Shown piece after piece: positions 48,632-57,391 of a stretch of 64,000 nucleotides of DNA. Each line of letters starts with the position of its first letter. Position 1 is the stretch's first letter. Both the position numbers and the translations under genes were made by a program. The notes under the pieces are model-generated. The model had not been told where the DNA came from, made no database searches, and was given only the letters and a program-made list of their open reading frames with translations. Location of the stretch: contig NZ_BMMB01000002.1 of the NCBI RefSeq assembly GCF_014645615.1, positions 1-64,000 on the forward strand, given 5' to 3'. The stretch comes from Paenibacillus hunanensis. Its GTDB lineage: Bacteria; Bacillota; Bacilli; Paenibacillales; Paenibacillaceae.

Positions 48632-50251
48632 TCAATGATCCCTTTTACGACTACGTTTGGGTAAGCCGACCCATCCATCAGCAGCCGCTGTTGGCTCTGT
48701 AGAGGATCGTGGCTGTGTAGCTTCTGGCAATACAGATTCCGATTCCATATCAGACGGCGCTGTGGATCTGTTAGCATCGTCTGGATTGGATGTAGGCACC
48801 GTCTTTGTTAAAGATACGGGTGCCTTCTCTTCAATACGCTGTGTCACGTCCTCAGACTGCGTCTGCTCCGCTTGCTTGCTAGTACTCTTCCTTGTCTGAA
48901 TACGCTTCGAATTGCGGTTAGAATCGCCTACAGCCTGTCTGGATGGAGTAGCCAGACTCTCATCGCCTGCTGTAAGCATCATTTGGCTCCGTGCTCCGCC
49001 TTTACTCACGACAGGCTTACGAAGCAAATGAAAGGCATTCAAGCGCTGGACTTCCCTTGTTACTACAGCATCATCTTCCGGTACGAAGATCATACCTAGC
49101 TGATGATGCTCGCCAGCATAGATTGCACGTTGTAAAAACTTACTCTCTCCATCCCGATTCAGTACCTCCAGCTTACAAAAAGCTGGATTCATCCGTAGTG
49201 CTTCATGTAGCGATTGCGGGCTGTGCACTTGAACCCCATTCGCCTTAAACATCGTCTCGGCTGATTGGATACCTAGCTCATCGGCAGGGCTGCCTGGAAT
49301 GACAGCCAGTATGCGCAGACCACGCAGGGAATGGGTGTACATCGGCATCCGCTCCGCCTCCTGACGGCGGCTGCTATAGGCGATATATTCGCGCCAGATC
49401 ACACCGATCCAGATACCCAGCAGTGCCAGCGGCTGCCACCAGTAAGCAGCAACAGCCAGAATGATCAGCACCGCACTGCTCTGCCAGAGCTGCTTGGAAA
49501 TGATGCGAGCTTTGGTCTGTGGCAAATCACTCTGTGTCAGCACACTCGTACCGATCATGACAGGCAATACAGCCAGCGTTACACCTGCACTCCAGGCTTC
49601 GCCGCCATGCAGCGGCTGCCATGGCAACAGCCAGCCGCCAGCCGCTGGCACGAGTAGCCAGACTGGAATCGGCCAGAACGCATCCAGTGTATATCCGCCT
49701 ACAGGCTTGCCTCGTTTCCCTTCAATTGCCACTGGCGAAGACAGACCTGGCGCCTGCATGCGAAACAGCACGGCTTCTGCAATATGCAGCAATACAGCCA
49801 GCGCGAATAATCCCATCCAATCCGTTTGACGAATAGCATCAATCATAGTTCCGAGCCATCCAGCTGCTGGCGTGTCCGGTATGAACCACAGCACCATATA
49901 CACGATACTGAGTAATGCCAGCGCATCCAGCAGATGAGCAAGACGCAGACGGAATAACGATAAGAGCACGATCAGCCCAGCAATACCCCATAATAGCTGC
50001 GGCTGTGTATGTATACCTACACCCGTCATTAGCAGTGAGATCAGTACGCCAACGAGCAAGCCGGCTCCTACCGTGCGCAGCACGCGCCCGGCGTAAATAT
50101 GCACGCGAATGTTAAACAATCGCCTTTCCAATAGCCCCTGCCGCCGATAATGCAGCAGTACAGACAGTAAAAATATATAATAAAACGGTTGCGTAAGTAG
50201 CGATACGATGATTTCCAGTACAATGTGCAGCGTTGTGCCCAGTATCTCCAC
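48632..50251 (-). CDS. MinJ-like PDZ membrane protein
   Basis: A 539-residue protein. Residues 1-~310 carry about eight transmembrane helices. A PDZ domain follows at residues ~325-400 (LRGLRILAVIPGSPADELGI). The last ~120 residues are polar, Ser/Thr/Glu-rich and probably disordered. It starts at GTG 50251 with GGGGAG nine nucleotides upstream. In Bacillus subtilis MinJ, the bridge between DivIVA and MinD, lies beside ctpB and ftsEX; the same neighbourhood here supports a MinJ (SwrAB) counterpart. Sequence similarity to MinJ could not be tested directly. Confidence 0.75.
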   Translation of the reverse strand: MEILGTTLHIVLEIIVSLLTQPFYYIFLLSVLLHYRRQGLLERRLFNIRVHIYAGRVLRTVGAGLLVGVLISLLMTGVGIHTQPQLLWGIAGLIVLLSLFRLRLAHLLDALALLSIVYMVLWFIPDTPAAGWLGTMIDAIRQTDWMGLFALAVLLHIAEAVLFRMQAPGLSSPVAIEGKRGKPVGGYTLDAFWPIPVWLLVPAAGGWLLPWQPLHGGEAWSAGVTLAVLPVMIGTSVLTQSDLPQTKARIISKQLWQSSAVLIILAVAAYWWQPLALLGIWIGVIWREYIAYSSRRQEAERMPMYTHSLRGLRILAVIPGSPADELGIQSAETMFKANGVQVHSPQSLHEALRMNPAFCKLEVLNRDGESKFLQRAIYAGEHHQLGMIFVPEDDAVVTREVQRLNAFHLLRKPVVSKGGARSQMMLTAGDESLATPSRQAVGDSNRNSKRIQTRKSTSKQAEQTQSEDVTQRIEEKAPVSLTKTVPTSNPDDANRSTAPSDMESESVLPEATQPRSSTEPTAAADGWVGLPKRSRKRDH

Positions 50252-50354
50252 TACGGCTCACTCCCCTTTGTGTTCCCATTCCAGTCATCGATATACATCG
50301 TGTCAAGTAATCGGCGTGATGATTCAATCCATTCTATTGTATCGAAATGTATCC

Positions 50355-50384
50355 AAAAAAAGAAGGCTGCGCACAGCCTTCTCT
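50355..50384 (-). terminator. Terminator after the S41 protease gene
   Basis: AGAAGGCTG-CG-CAGCCTTCT-type stem followed on the minus strand by seven T. It lies 43 nt beyond the stop of the gene at 50427. Confidence 0.9.
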
Positions 50385-50426
50385 GGAATCATTTGTATTA
50401 ACGTGAATCGATCTCAAAAGTTGCGC

Positions 50427-51887
50427 TTACTTGGCTGCGCTAACCTGCTTTTCCACACCTGCAATCGCTTTGTTCAGTTGAACATCATATTGCGGGTCTT
50501 GAATATGCTTGATCAGTGCTGCTTCCAATGCCGCGGCTGTTTTCGCATCGATCTTGCCTGTTTGCTCCAGCTTTTGCTCTGCCTGGAATGCACGAACCTC
50601 CGTTTCGGTACTCCGGTCAAAGTAGCCGTCTTTACGATCGACCTTGTAGCCAAGACCTGCTAACATGATCTGTGCATTTTTTACATTGTCATTGTTCATG
50701 TCGTAGGCAAGCACGGTATCGGTATTGATTGGTGTCACCGTATAGTAATCCGGTGGTGCTACCGCGACGTCAGGCTTGATGCCTTTTTTGTGAATCCAGT
50801 CGCCGTTTGGTGTGAGCCATTTGGCGATGGTGATTTTGATCAGGCTACCATCATTGAACAGATTGTCCATGCTCGTCTGTACGGTTCCTTTACCATACGT
50901 CGTTTCGCCATACAATGTCGCACCTGCGGACTGCTTGAGTGCTCCGGCAAGAATCTCCGACGCACTGGCACTGCCACCATTGGTTACGACTGCAATTGGA
51001 TAATCCACGCTCTGACCGCTAGAATTCGCAACCTGACGCTGTCCTTTGCGGTCTTCGATCTGAACGATCGGCTTGCCCTTGGCGATTAATTGAGATGCCA
51101 TATCTTCCACAACAGACAATACGCCGCCTGGATTGTTACGCACGTCGATCACAAGACCCTTCATCCCCTGCGATTGCAGCTTGGTCAGCTCTTGCTTGAA
51201 GCGCTCGGCTGTATTGAGCGAGAACTGCGTAATCTCGATAACGCCGATCTTATCGCCTGTCATGCGCGCATAGACGGTTTCCATTGCGATATCGTCGCGT
51301 GTAATTTTAAAAGTCATCGTTTCCTTGCTGCCAGCACGCTGAACCTCCAGCTGAGCAACCGAGCCTTTTTCGCCGCGAATTTTAGCCACTGCGGCATTCA
51401 GATCGCTACCAGACAGCTTCTCGCCATTCACGGAAACGATAATATCCTTCGCACGCAGACCTGCTTTTTCCGCAGGGGAGCCCTTAATCGGTGCAACGAT
51501 AACGACATTTCCGTTATCCTGCGATACCTCCGCGCCGATACCGGTAAATGAACCTGCGATCGATTCGCTGAACTGGCTCGCTGTATCGGTATCCATATAG
51601 CTAGAATACGGATCACCCAGCGCTTCCATCATGCCGTTGATCGCACCATCGACCAGCTTGCTTTCATCCACATTCTGATAATAATTGCTCTCGATCAGGC
51701 TAGCGACTGTACTTAACTTACTTTTCTCCTGATCGTTCAGACCACCACCGCTGAGTGCGCCCAGTACGCCCTGACCCATCGAGGCTCTCTGCACAAAGGA
51801 TGGCAAATTCACTACAGCCAGCGTCAGCACGCTGCTGAGTACCATCATGGCAACCACAAGCAGAGCTACCGTGCGTTTTCTCATCAT
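50427..51887 (-). CDS. ctpB: Carboxyl-terminal processing protease, CtpB-like (S41 family)
   Basis: A 486-residue secreted or membrane-anchored protease. The N-terminal hydrophobic segment (residues ~6-25) is signal or anchor. The PDZ domain (~85-165) has KAGLRAKDIIVSVNGEKL. The S41 core has GLVIDVRNNPGGVLS, the catalytic Ser in VVTNGGSASASEILAGA, and the Lys in LYGETTYGKGTVQ. A C-terminal peptidoglycan-binding domain 1 (QIMLAGLGYKVDRKDGYFD) follows. The start is the ATG at 51887, preceded by AAAGGCGG; earlier in-frame codons lack a site. CtpB of Bacillus subtilis cleaves SpoIVFA in sporulation; that role is plausible here but not proven. Confidence 0.92.
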   Translation of the reverse strand: MMRKRTVALLVVAMMVLSSVLTLAVVNLPSFVQRASMGQGVLGALSGGGLNDQEKSKLSTVASLIESNYYQNVDESKLVDGAINGMMEALGDPYSSYMDTDTASQFSESIAGSFTGIGAEVSQDNGNVVIVAPIKGSPAEKAGLRAKDIIVSVNGEKLSGSDLNAAVAKIRGEKGSVAQLEVQRAGSKETMTFKITRDDIAMETVYARMTGDKIGVIEITQFSLNTAERFKQELTKLQSQGMKGLVIDVRNNPGGVLSVVEDMASQLIAKGKPIVQIEDRKGQRQVANSSGQSVDYPIAVVTNGGSASASEILAGALKQSAGATLYGETTYGKGTVQTSMDNLFNDGSLIKITIAKWLTPNGDWIHKKGIKPDVAVAPPDYYTVTPINTDTVLAYDMNNDNVKNAQIMLAGLGYKVDRKDGYFDRSTETEVRAFQAEQKLEQTGKIDAKTAAALEAALIKHIQDPQYDVQLNKAIAGVEKQVSAAK

Positions 51888-51975
51888 GTAAGACCGCCTT
51901 TCTAAGCTAAAACCGGCTTGTCCATCATCCTCCACCTAAAGGGAAGGACGATGAACAGCCGGAATCGCAATCGTA

Positions 51976-53253
51976 TTACAGGTATCCCATTGGATCTACA
52001 GGCGATCCATTTACACGTACTTCAAAGTGACAGTGAGGACCGGTTGAATTCCCTGTGGAACCGACCTCAGCAATCTTTTGTCCGCGGCTGACGCTTTGTC
52101 CAACCTGTACCATCACACCGCCATTGCGAATATGACCGTACAGCGTCTGGATGCCATTACCGTGATCGATAATAACTGCATTACCATATCCGCTCATCGC
52201 ACCAGCAACCACGACCGTACCGCCATCTGCTGCGGTAATGTCTGTTCCTTGCGGAGCCGCAAAGTCGACACCTGCATGTAGCTTATAAATACCGGTTACT
52301 GGATTTGTACGATAGCCGAATGGTGAAGACAAGCGTGCGCCAGATACTGGCACGCTCAGCGTACCGCTTCCGCTACCTTGATAACCACCGCCGCCTCCGC
52401 CACCGGAGGAGCTACCGCCACCACCGCTAGCTGCGCTGCGCGCTGCTGCTTCAGCCGCCGCACGTGCTTCCGCTGCGGCACGCTCCTGTGCTTCGATTGA
52501 AGTTTTCTCGCGATATAGAGCGGCACGTTTGTCTGCCAGATCCCACAACGCTTGCTCTTGCTCTGCTGTCGTATCTTCGGCATTTTGAATTTGTAGATCG
52601 TATTTAGCAATCAGGCGTTGCTTTTCGTTTTCTTTTGCATCCAGCTCGCCCTTACGCTTCGCTTTTTCGGCATATAATCCTTTTGCCAGCGCATAGTCTG
52701 CTTTTAATTTATTTTGCGTCACAATGACGAATTGTTTATCTTTTTCATGCTGTGCCAGAATGTCCTGATCCTGATCCACGATCATACGCAGGGAATCTGC
52801 ACGCTCGACAAAGTCGGAAAAGCTGTTCGCAGACATCAACACATCCAGATACGAAACCATACCATCGGTGTACATCATACGTACTCTTGTATCAATCATG
52901 CCTTCTCTTGCTTTGATCCGCTCTTGAGCTTCAGTCAGATCCTTTTTCGCCTGTCTCAACCCTGTTTCGGTTTTCGTGATGTCATTGGACACGCGGGCAA
53001 TCTGACTATTTACTTCATTGATGGCGTTCAGCACAATACCCAGATCATGCTTGGCAGCTTTTCGCAATGCAGAAGACTTCTCGCGCTGTGCCTCAGCAGC
53101 TTTCTGTTGCTGTTTCGCTTCTCGTGCCTGTTTCTCGACAGCTTTCAATTCCTGCTGAATGTCACTCGATGATTTGGCTGCGGATGCCTGTGCAGGCGGA
53201 AGTAATGCAGCGGCCAATAAGATGGCGGCCATAATTGATGCGGCTTTTTTCAA
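51976..53253 (-). CDS. Murein hydrolase activator/peptidase, EnvC/PcsB-like coiled coil with M23 domain
   Basis: A 425-residue secreted protein. A signal peptide covers residues 1-~25 (ends QASAAKS). Residues ~28-265 form a long coiled coil rich in Lys, Glu, Ala and Gln, as in EnvC, PcsB and CwlO. A Gly/Ser-rich linker (~270-295) leads to an M23/LytM domain: the zinc ligands lie in KLHAGVDFA (HxxxD) and GPHCHFEVRV (HxH), both intact, so it may be an active endopeptidase rather than only an activator. The start is TTG at 53253, ten nucleotides after AAAGGATGG. It lies directly downstream of ftsEX, whose ABC complex is known to control such coiled-coil hydrolases. Confidence 0.92.
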   Translation of the reverse strand: MKKAASIMAAILLAAALLPPAQASAAKSSSDIQQELKAVEKQAREAKQQQKAAEAQREKSSALRKAAKHDLGIVLNAINEVNSQIARVSNDITKTETGLRQAKKDLTEAQERIKAREGMIDTRVRMMYTDGMVSYLDVLMSANSFSDFVERADSLRMIVDQDQDILAQHEKDKQFVIVTQNKLKADYALAKGLYAEKAKRKGELDAKENEKQRLIAKYDLQIQNAEDTTAEQEQALWDLADKRAALYREKTSIEAQERAAAEARAAAEAAARSAASGGGGSSSGGGGGGGYQGSGSGTLSVPVSGARLSSPFGYRTNPVTGIYKLHAGVDFAAPQGTDITAADGGTVVVAGAMSGYGNAVIIDHGNGIQTLYGHIRNGGVMVQVGQSVSRGQKIAEVGSTGNSTGPHCHFEVRVNGSPVDPMGYL

Positions 53254-53404
53254 CTTTTATTCCCATCCTTTATATCCAGTAGGTTATTTTAAATAGTCGT
53301 TTCCGGCGCTCAGCAATTACGTCATTTTCATTTATCGGCAACTTTAAGTGATCTGTTATAGGTCTACAGTCCTTTTTGGTAAAAATTAGGACTATTTTTA
53401 AAAA

Positions 53405-54325
53405 TTAAACTTTCAGGAAGCGACGAATCGATACCGTACTTCCCCAGATGCCAATCAAGACGCCCAGAACGAGCAGTAATCCGCCGAGCCATAGCCATAC
53501 CTTCTGTAATGGCACCAGCGTAATGAGCGTTCCGAGACTGAGTGAAGACTGTGCTGCATGAACCAGCTGCTGATATCCGACGAACAGAATCGCAATCGTA
53601 ACGAGTGCTCCAATTCCACCCAGCAGTGCACCTTCAATGAAGAATGGCCAGCGGATAAATTGATTGGTCGCCCCAACCAGCTTCATAATACTAATCTCAC
53701 GACGACGTGCCAGAATCGTAACCCGAATCGTGTTAGCAATGAGGAACATCGCCATCAATGCCAGTGCAGCAACCAGTACCAGACCGATATTGCGGATCAG
53801 ATCAGTTACCTTAAACAGGGTCTCAATCGTCTCACCACCATAGCGTACTTTGAGGATCGGCTTCTCAACATGCTCATTGTTGAGGGCTTCGATCTTCTGT
53901 GCGACAAATGGCACCGTGCTCGCTTCGACAACCTGTACACGCAGTGCATCAGGTAACGGGTTGTTATTTTCGGCATAGCCTTCCAGGAAGTTCTCGCCGC
54001 CTTCGCCGAGGTTTTGACGCAGCTCCTTCAAGCCTTCATTTTTCGGAATGTAGGTGATGTTGCTAACCTCTGGCATTTTGCTGATCTCGCTTTGCAGCTG
54101 CTCACGCAGCGACTGGCTGACATTCAGCTCTAAAAATACATTGATCTCGACCTGGCTGTCTGCCTTATCGGTCAACTGATTCACATTGTAGACGAGTAAA
54201 ATGAACACGCCCAAAATTAATAAAGACACAATAATGGAGGTAATGGATGCCACCGACATCCATCCGTTGCGGAACACGCTTCGAAAACCTTCCCGCAAGT
54301 GTCGCAAGAAGGTACTAAAATTCAT
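53405..54325 (-). CDS. ftsX: Cell division protein FtsX
   Basis: A 306-residue ABC-type membrane protein. The N-terminal block MNFSTFLRHLREGFRSVFRN precedes helix 1 (~residues 22-44), then an extracytoplasmic domain (~50-160) with EINVFLELNVSQSLREQL, then three helices, with GATNQFIRWPFFIEGALLGG before the last two. The start at 54325 has AGGGGAG seven nucleotides upstream; longer in-frame versions overlap ftsE heavily. The start lies 11 nt inside ftsE, so translation is coupled. FtsEX controls peptidoglycan hydrolases from inside the cell by ATP hydrolysis. Confidence 0.96.
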   Translation of the reverse strand: MNFSTFLRHLREGFRSVFRNGWMSVASITSIIVSLLILGVFILLVYNVNQLTDKADSQVEINVFLELNVSQSLREQLQSEISKMPEVSNITYIPKNEGLKELRQNLGEGGENFLEGYAENNNPLPDALRVQVVEASTVPFVAQKIEALNNEHVEKPILKVRYGGETIETLFKVTDLIRNIGLVLVAALALMAMFLIANTIRVTILARRREISIMKLVGATNQFIRWPFFIEGALLGGIGALVTIAILFVGYQQLVHAAQSSLSLGTLITLVPLQKVWLWLGGLLLVLGVLIGIWGSTVSIRRFLKV

Positions 54326-55001
54326 AACCGTACTCCCCTCTGATCTGATCTCGTACAATCTGTCCATTCTCGATCGCGAGCACGCGGCGACGCATCGAGT
54401 TAACGATATCCTTGTTATGAGTGGCCATAATAATGGTCGTACCGCGGAAATTAATCTCATCCAGCAATTGCATAATGCCAAACGATGTCTCCGGGTCCAG
54501 GTTACCTGTCGGCTCATCGGCAATAATGACGGACGGGTTGTTCACGATCGCGCGCGCAATCGCAATCCGCTGCTGCTCACCGCCAGACAGATGATCGGGA
54601 TAGCGATTCGCTTTGCTTTGCAAGCCTACCAGCTCCAGCACTTCCATCACGCGCTTCTTCATCTGCTTGCGCGGCGCTTCAATAACTTCCATAGCAAAAG
54701 CGATATTTTCATAAGCCGTTAGCTTCGGCAACAGACGGAAATCCTGAAACACCACACCGATGTTACGGCGCAGCAAAGGAATCTTACGCTGCTTGAGCTT
54801 GCCAAGATTGAATCCATTGACAGAAATCTGCCCCTTGGTCGGCTTTTCCTCTCGATACATCAGCTTCATAAATGTCGATTTCCCTGCTCCAGAGGGGCCG
54901 ACTACATATACAAATTCATTACGGTCAATTTTGACGGAAACGCCTTGTAGCGCATGTGCACCATTCGCATACGTTTTCCATACGTCCTGCATCTCGATCA
55001 A
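54315..55001 (-). CDS. ftsE: Cell division ATP-binding protein FtsE
   Basis: A 228-residue ABC ATPase. Walker A is VGPSGAGKSTFMKLMYR, Q-loop in VFQDFRLLPKLT, signature LSGGEQQRIAIARAI, Walker B SVIIADEPTGNLD and switch His in MATHNKDIV. The start is TTG at 55001 with AGGAAGTG upstream; no in-frame ATG comes earlier. Forms a complex with FtsX. Confidence 0.97.
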   Translation of the reverse strand: MIEMQDVWKTYANGAHALQGVSVKIDRNEFVYVVGPSGAGKSTFMKLMYREEKPTKGQISVNGFNLGKLKQRKIPLLRRNIGVVFQDFRLLPKLTAYENIAFAMEVIEAPRKQMKKRVMEVLELVGLQSKANRYPDHLSGGEQQRIAIARAIVNNPSVIIADEPTGNLDPETSFGIMQLLDEINFRGTTIIMATHNKDIVNSMRRRVLAIENGQIVRDQIRGEYGYEF

Positions 55002-55175
55002 TTCATCACTTCCTAATTACAGGTTCAGGGCCAATGTGCAAGGCCAGGTGATCAGGCTTTGTAGCTGGCCTATGTATCGCCCAATTTCAGCAGGCATGAC
55101 ATAATTCCACAATCTCTATTGTAACAAATTCGTTACCTGCTGGGTACTATAATAACCTGAAAATATCCGTAGAAT

Positions 55176-55217
55176 CAAAAAACGATCGATTTCATTTTTG
55201 TCATGAAATCGATCGTT
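55176..55217 (-). terminator. Terminator of the MFS gene
   Basis: AACGATCGATTTCAT pairs perfectly with ATGAAATCGATCGTT around TTTTGTC, with six T after it on the minus strand. It lies 37 nt beyond the stop at 55254. Confidence 0.92.
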
Positions 55218-55253
55218 CCTGTTATAGTGCGGCTTGCCGCTTGTTGATACAAC

Positions 55254-56816
55254 TTATGAAGAGGTCTGTTCTCCAGCAGCTCGCTTGCCGCTTTGACGAG
55301 AGCTGGTTACCGCTCGCGCACTTCCCATGAGCGAAACGGCAACAAGCGCACAGACCGCAGGCACGATTGCCCAGCCAAATGTACCCGCTACTGAATGCGT
55401 CAACGCCTGCCGAATCACATCCAGCACACCGGCTGGAATCTGCGATTGCATCTGCTCCGATAATAATGCACGTGGATCCACCTGTGACAGATCCATGCCT
55501 GCTGGCAGTGCACCTCCACCAAGCTGTTGCTGCAATTGTCCGTTTAGCAGACTGCGCTGAATTAGACCGAAAATAGTCACGCCGACCGACATCCCCAGCG
55601 AGCGGACAAACGATAGTGTCGAGTTCGCCGCACCACGCTGGCGAACATCGAACTCCTGAATCCCACTAATCCCCAGTACGGAGAACGAGAAGCCGATTCC
55701 AAAGCCCGTAATGATCAGATCCAGCACCAGCAGCCAGCTTGGCGTATCGGCCTTGAGCTGACTCAGTAGCACCATTCCGATAATAAAGACGATGGCAGAG
55801 AACATCATAATGCGGCGGAAGGTCATTTTATTAACCAGAATCCCACCGACCATCGCTGCAATCACCGAGCCAATCGTCATCGGCATCAGCGTCAGACCCG
55901 AATTGACAGCTGTACCGCCAGTTACCCCCTGCACATAGATCGGGATATACAGAGTAACCGTAATAAATGCCGCCCCATAGAAAAATCCAGCAGCGACACT
56001 CCCTGCAAACAGACGCTGACGGAACATCGGAAAGGATACAATCGGCTCAGCCGCTTTCCGCTCCGCAAAAACAAAGCCAATCGATAGCACGACAAAGCAT
56101 GCCAGCAAGCCTAATATGAATGGCGAGCTCCATGCATACGTGCCGCCACCTAGCTCCAGTGCAAACATAAGCGATACGACCGCACCTACAAGCAGTGTCG
56201 CACCTGTCCAGTCGATGCGCTGACGTGAACGCTCCAGCGATTCACGATAAAAGATCGCGATTAGCAGCAACGACAAAATGCCCAGCGGTACATTAATGTA
56301 AAAGACCCAGCGCCAGCTAGCATATTCGGTAATATACGCACCCAGCAGCGGCCCAAATAAGCTGGACATGCCAAATACCGCTCCAAGCAATCCCGTCATC
56401 TTACCACGCTTTTCCGGTGGAAAGGAATCAAATACGATCGTAAACGCAATCGGTACCAGCGCACCGCCGCCAATCCCTTGAATAGCTCGATATAGACTAA
56501 GCTGCACAATCGACTGTGCCGTACCGCACAGAATCGAACCGAGCATAAACATAATCAGACCGAATATAAAAAATCGTTTACGTCCATACATATCGGACAG
56601 CTTACCAAAGATCGGTGTGCCTGCCAGTGAAGCGACCAGATAGGCCGACGTTACCCATACAAACTGATCAAATCCACCCAGATCGCCAACAATGGTCGCA
56701 ATCGAGGTTGCGACGATCGTGTTATCAATCGAAGCGATAAATATACCCAGCAGCAGTCCGGCTATGATCCAGCCTGTTGCATTTTTCTTCCCGGCCTGCG
56801 CCGCCATTCCATTCAT
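55254..56816 (-). CDS. MFS multidrug exporter, DHA2 (EmrB/QacA, 14-TM) type
   Basis: A 520-residue transporter with 14 predicted helices. Diagnostic blocks are FIASIDNTIVATSIATI (motif D1 of the 14-TM DHA2 group), GKLSDMYGRKRFFIFGL (motif A), RAIQGIGGGALVPIAF (motif B) and GLLGAVFGMSSLFGPLLGAY (motif C). The N-terminal ~20 residues are polar. The start is the ATG at 56816, eight nucleotides after GGGAG; an ATG 12 codons earlier lacks a site. Likely a proton-driven drug or metabolite exporter. An operator-like palindrome over its promoter region suggests control by a TetR-type repressor not encoded in this window. Confidence 0.92.
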   Translation of the reverse strand: MNGMAAQAGKKNATGWIIAGLLLGIFIASIDNTIVATSIATIVGDLGGFDQFVWVTSAYLVASLAGTPIFGKLSDMYGRKRFFIFGLIMFMLGSILCGTAQSIVQLSLYRAIQGIGGGALVPIAFTIVFDSFPPEKRGKMTGLLGAVFGMSSLFGPLLGAYITEYASWRWVFYINVPLGILSLLLIAIFYRESLERSRQRIDWTGATLLVGAVVSLMFALELGGGTYAWSSPFILGLLACFVVLSIGFVFAERKAAEPIVSFPMFRQRLFAGSVAAGFFYGAAFITVTLYIPIYVQGVTGGTAVNSGLTLMPMTIGSVIAAMVGGILVNKMTFRRIMMFSAIVFIIGMVLLSQLKADTPSWLLVLDLIITGFGIGFSFSVLGISGIQEFDVRQRGAANSTLSFVRSLGMSVGVTIFGLIQRSLLNGQLQQQLGGGALPAGMDLSQVDPRALLSEQMQSQIPAGVLDVIRQALTHSVAGTFGWAIVPAVCALVAVSLMGSARAVTSSRQSGKRAAGEQTSS

Positions 56817-56889
56817 GATGGTCACTCCCTGCTCTAAATTCATGCTCCGCAAAATGCGTCATACGTTACTATTAACACATTATCACGTG

Positions 56890-56907
56890 AATGACCCATT
56901 GGTCATT
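56890..56907. promoter_or_regulatory. Operator-like palindrome over a -10 element upstream of the MFS gene
   Basis: AATGACC-CATT-GGTCATT, perfect 7-bp arms, about 75 nt before the MFS start codon. On the minus strand a TATAAT (56905-56910) overlaps its first arm; the -35 is poor. Placement and symmetry fit a TetR- or MarR-type operator. Confidence 0.55.
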
Positions 56908-56992
56908 ATAGAATTTTGAATTATTTTTGAGCAGTGGATTGGAATATTCAATTGGAGCAGTGAATATGAAATGAAAAGTATATTTCCATCTC

Positions 56993-57175
56993 TTACAGTT
57001 CCGCGTCTTCTTCTTTAAAAATAACTCGCCCACAGCCTGCCGCTGCTAGTGCGGAAACGCGAACGATGTTACCAGAATACGCATCATAAAAAAGCCAGCC
57101 CGGCATGAAGAGCGTTCCCTCGATCAATACGATCCGAAGAGACACATATTTCATTCCGAACTGACTGTAACTCAT
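56993..57175 (-). CDS. Possible small protein of unknown function (60 residues)
   Basis: An open frame encoding 60 residues with a hydrophobic middle (LIEGTLFMPGWLFYDAYSG) and acidic end (EEDAEL). I do not recognise it. No Shine-Dalgarno sequence precedes its ATG, which argues against expression; the amino-acid composition is protein-like. It lies in the 575-nt gap between the MFS and LacI-type genes, which otherwise holds only the operator-like palindrome. Could be a remnant. Confidence 0.25.
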   Translation of the reverse strand: MSYSQFGMKYVSLRIVLIEGTLFMPGWLFYDAYSGNIVRVSALAAAGCGRVIFKEEDAEL

Positions 57176-57391
57176 TGACTATACACGAATAATGATGAAT
57201 GACTGGAATACACGAGCAGTAAGGATTTTGGAAGAAATCATTTTGAAGAAGCGTTTTGAACATGCTCAATGAAAAACAGAAATTCATTGCTCCGCATATC
57301 ACCCTTTCAAGTTTTCCAACTGCAATGTGATCTTTTCAAAGGATGCTTTTATCCGTATCCCAACACGCTACTCGCCAATCCTAAGCTTACT

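Noticed and set aside
54326..54523. Longer FtsX N-terminus overlapping ftsE
   Set aside because: It would read ftsE out of frame for ~200 nt; the ATG at 54325 has a good Shine-Dalgarno sequence and the expected FtsX N-terminus.
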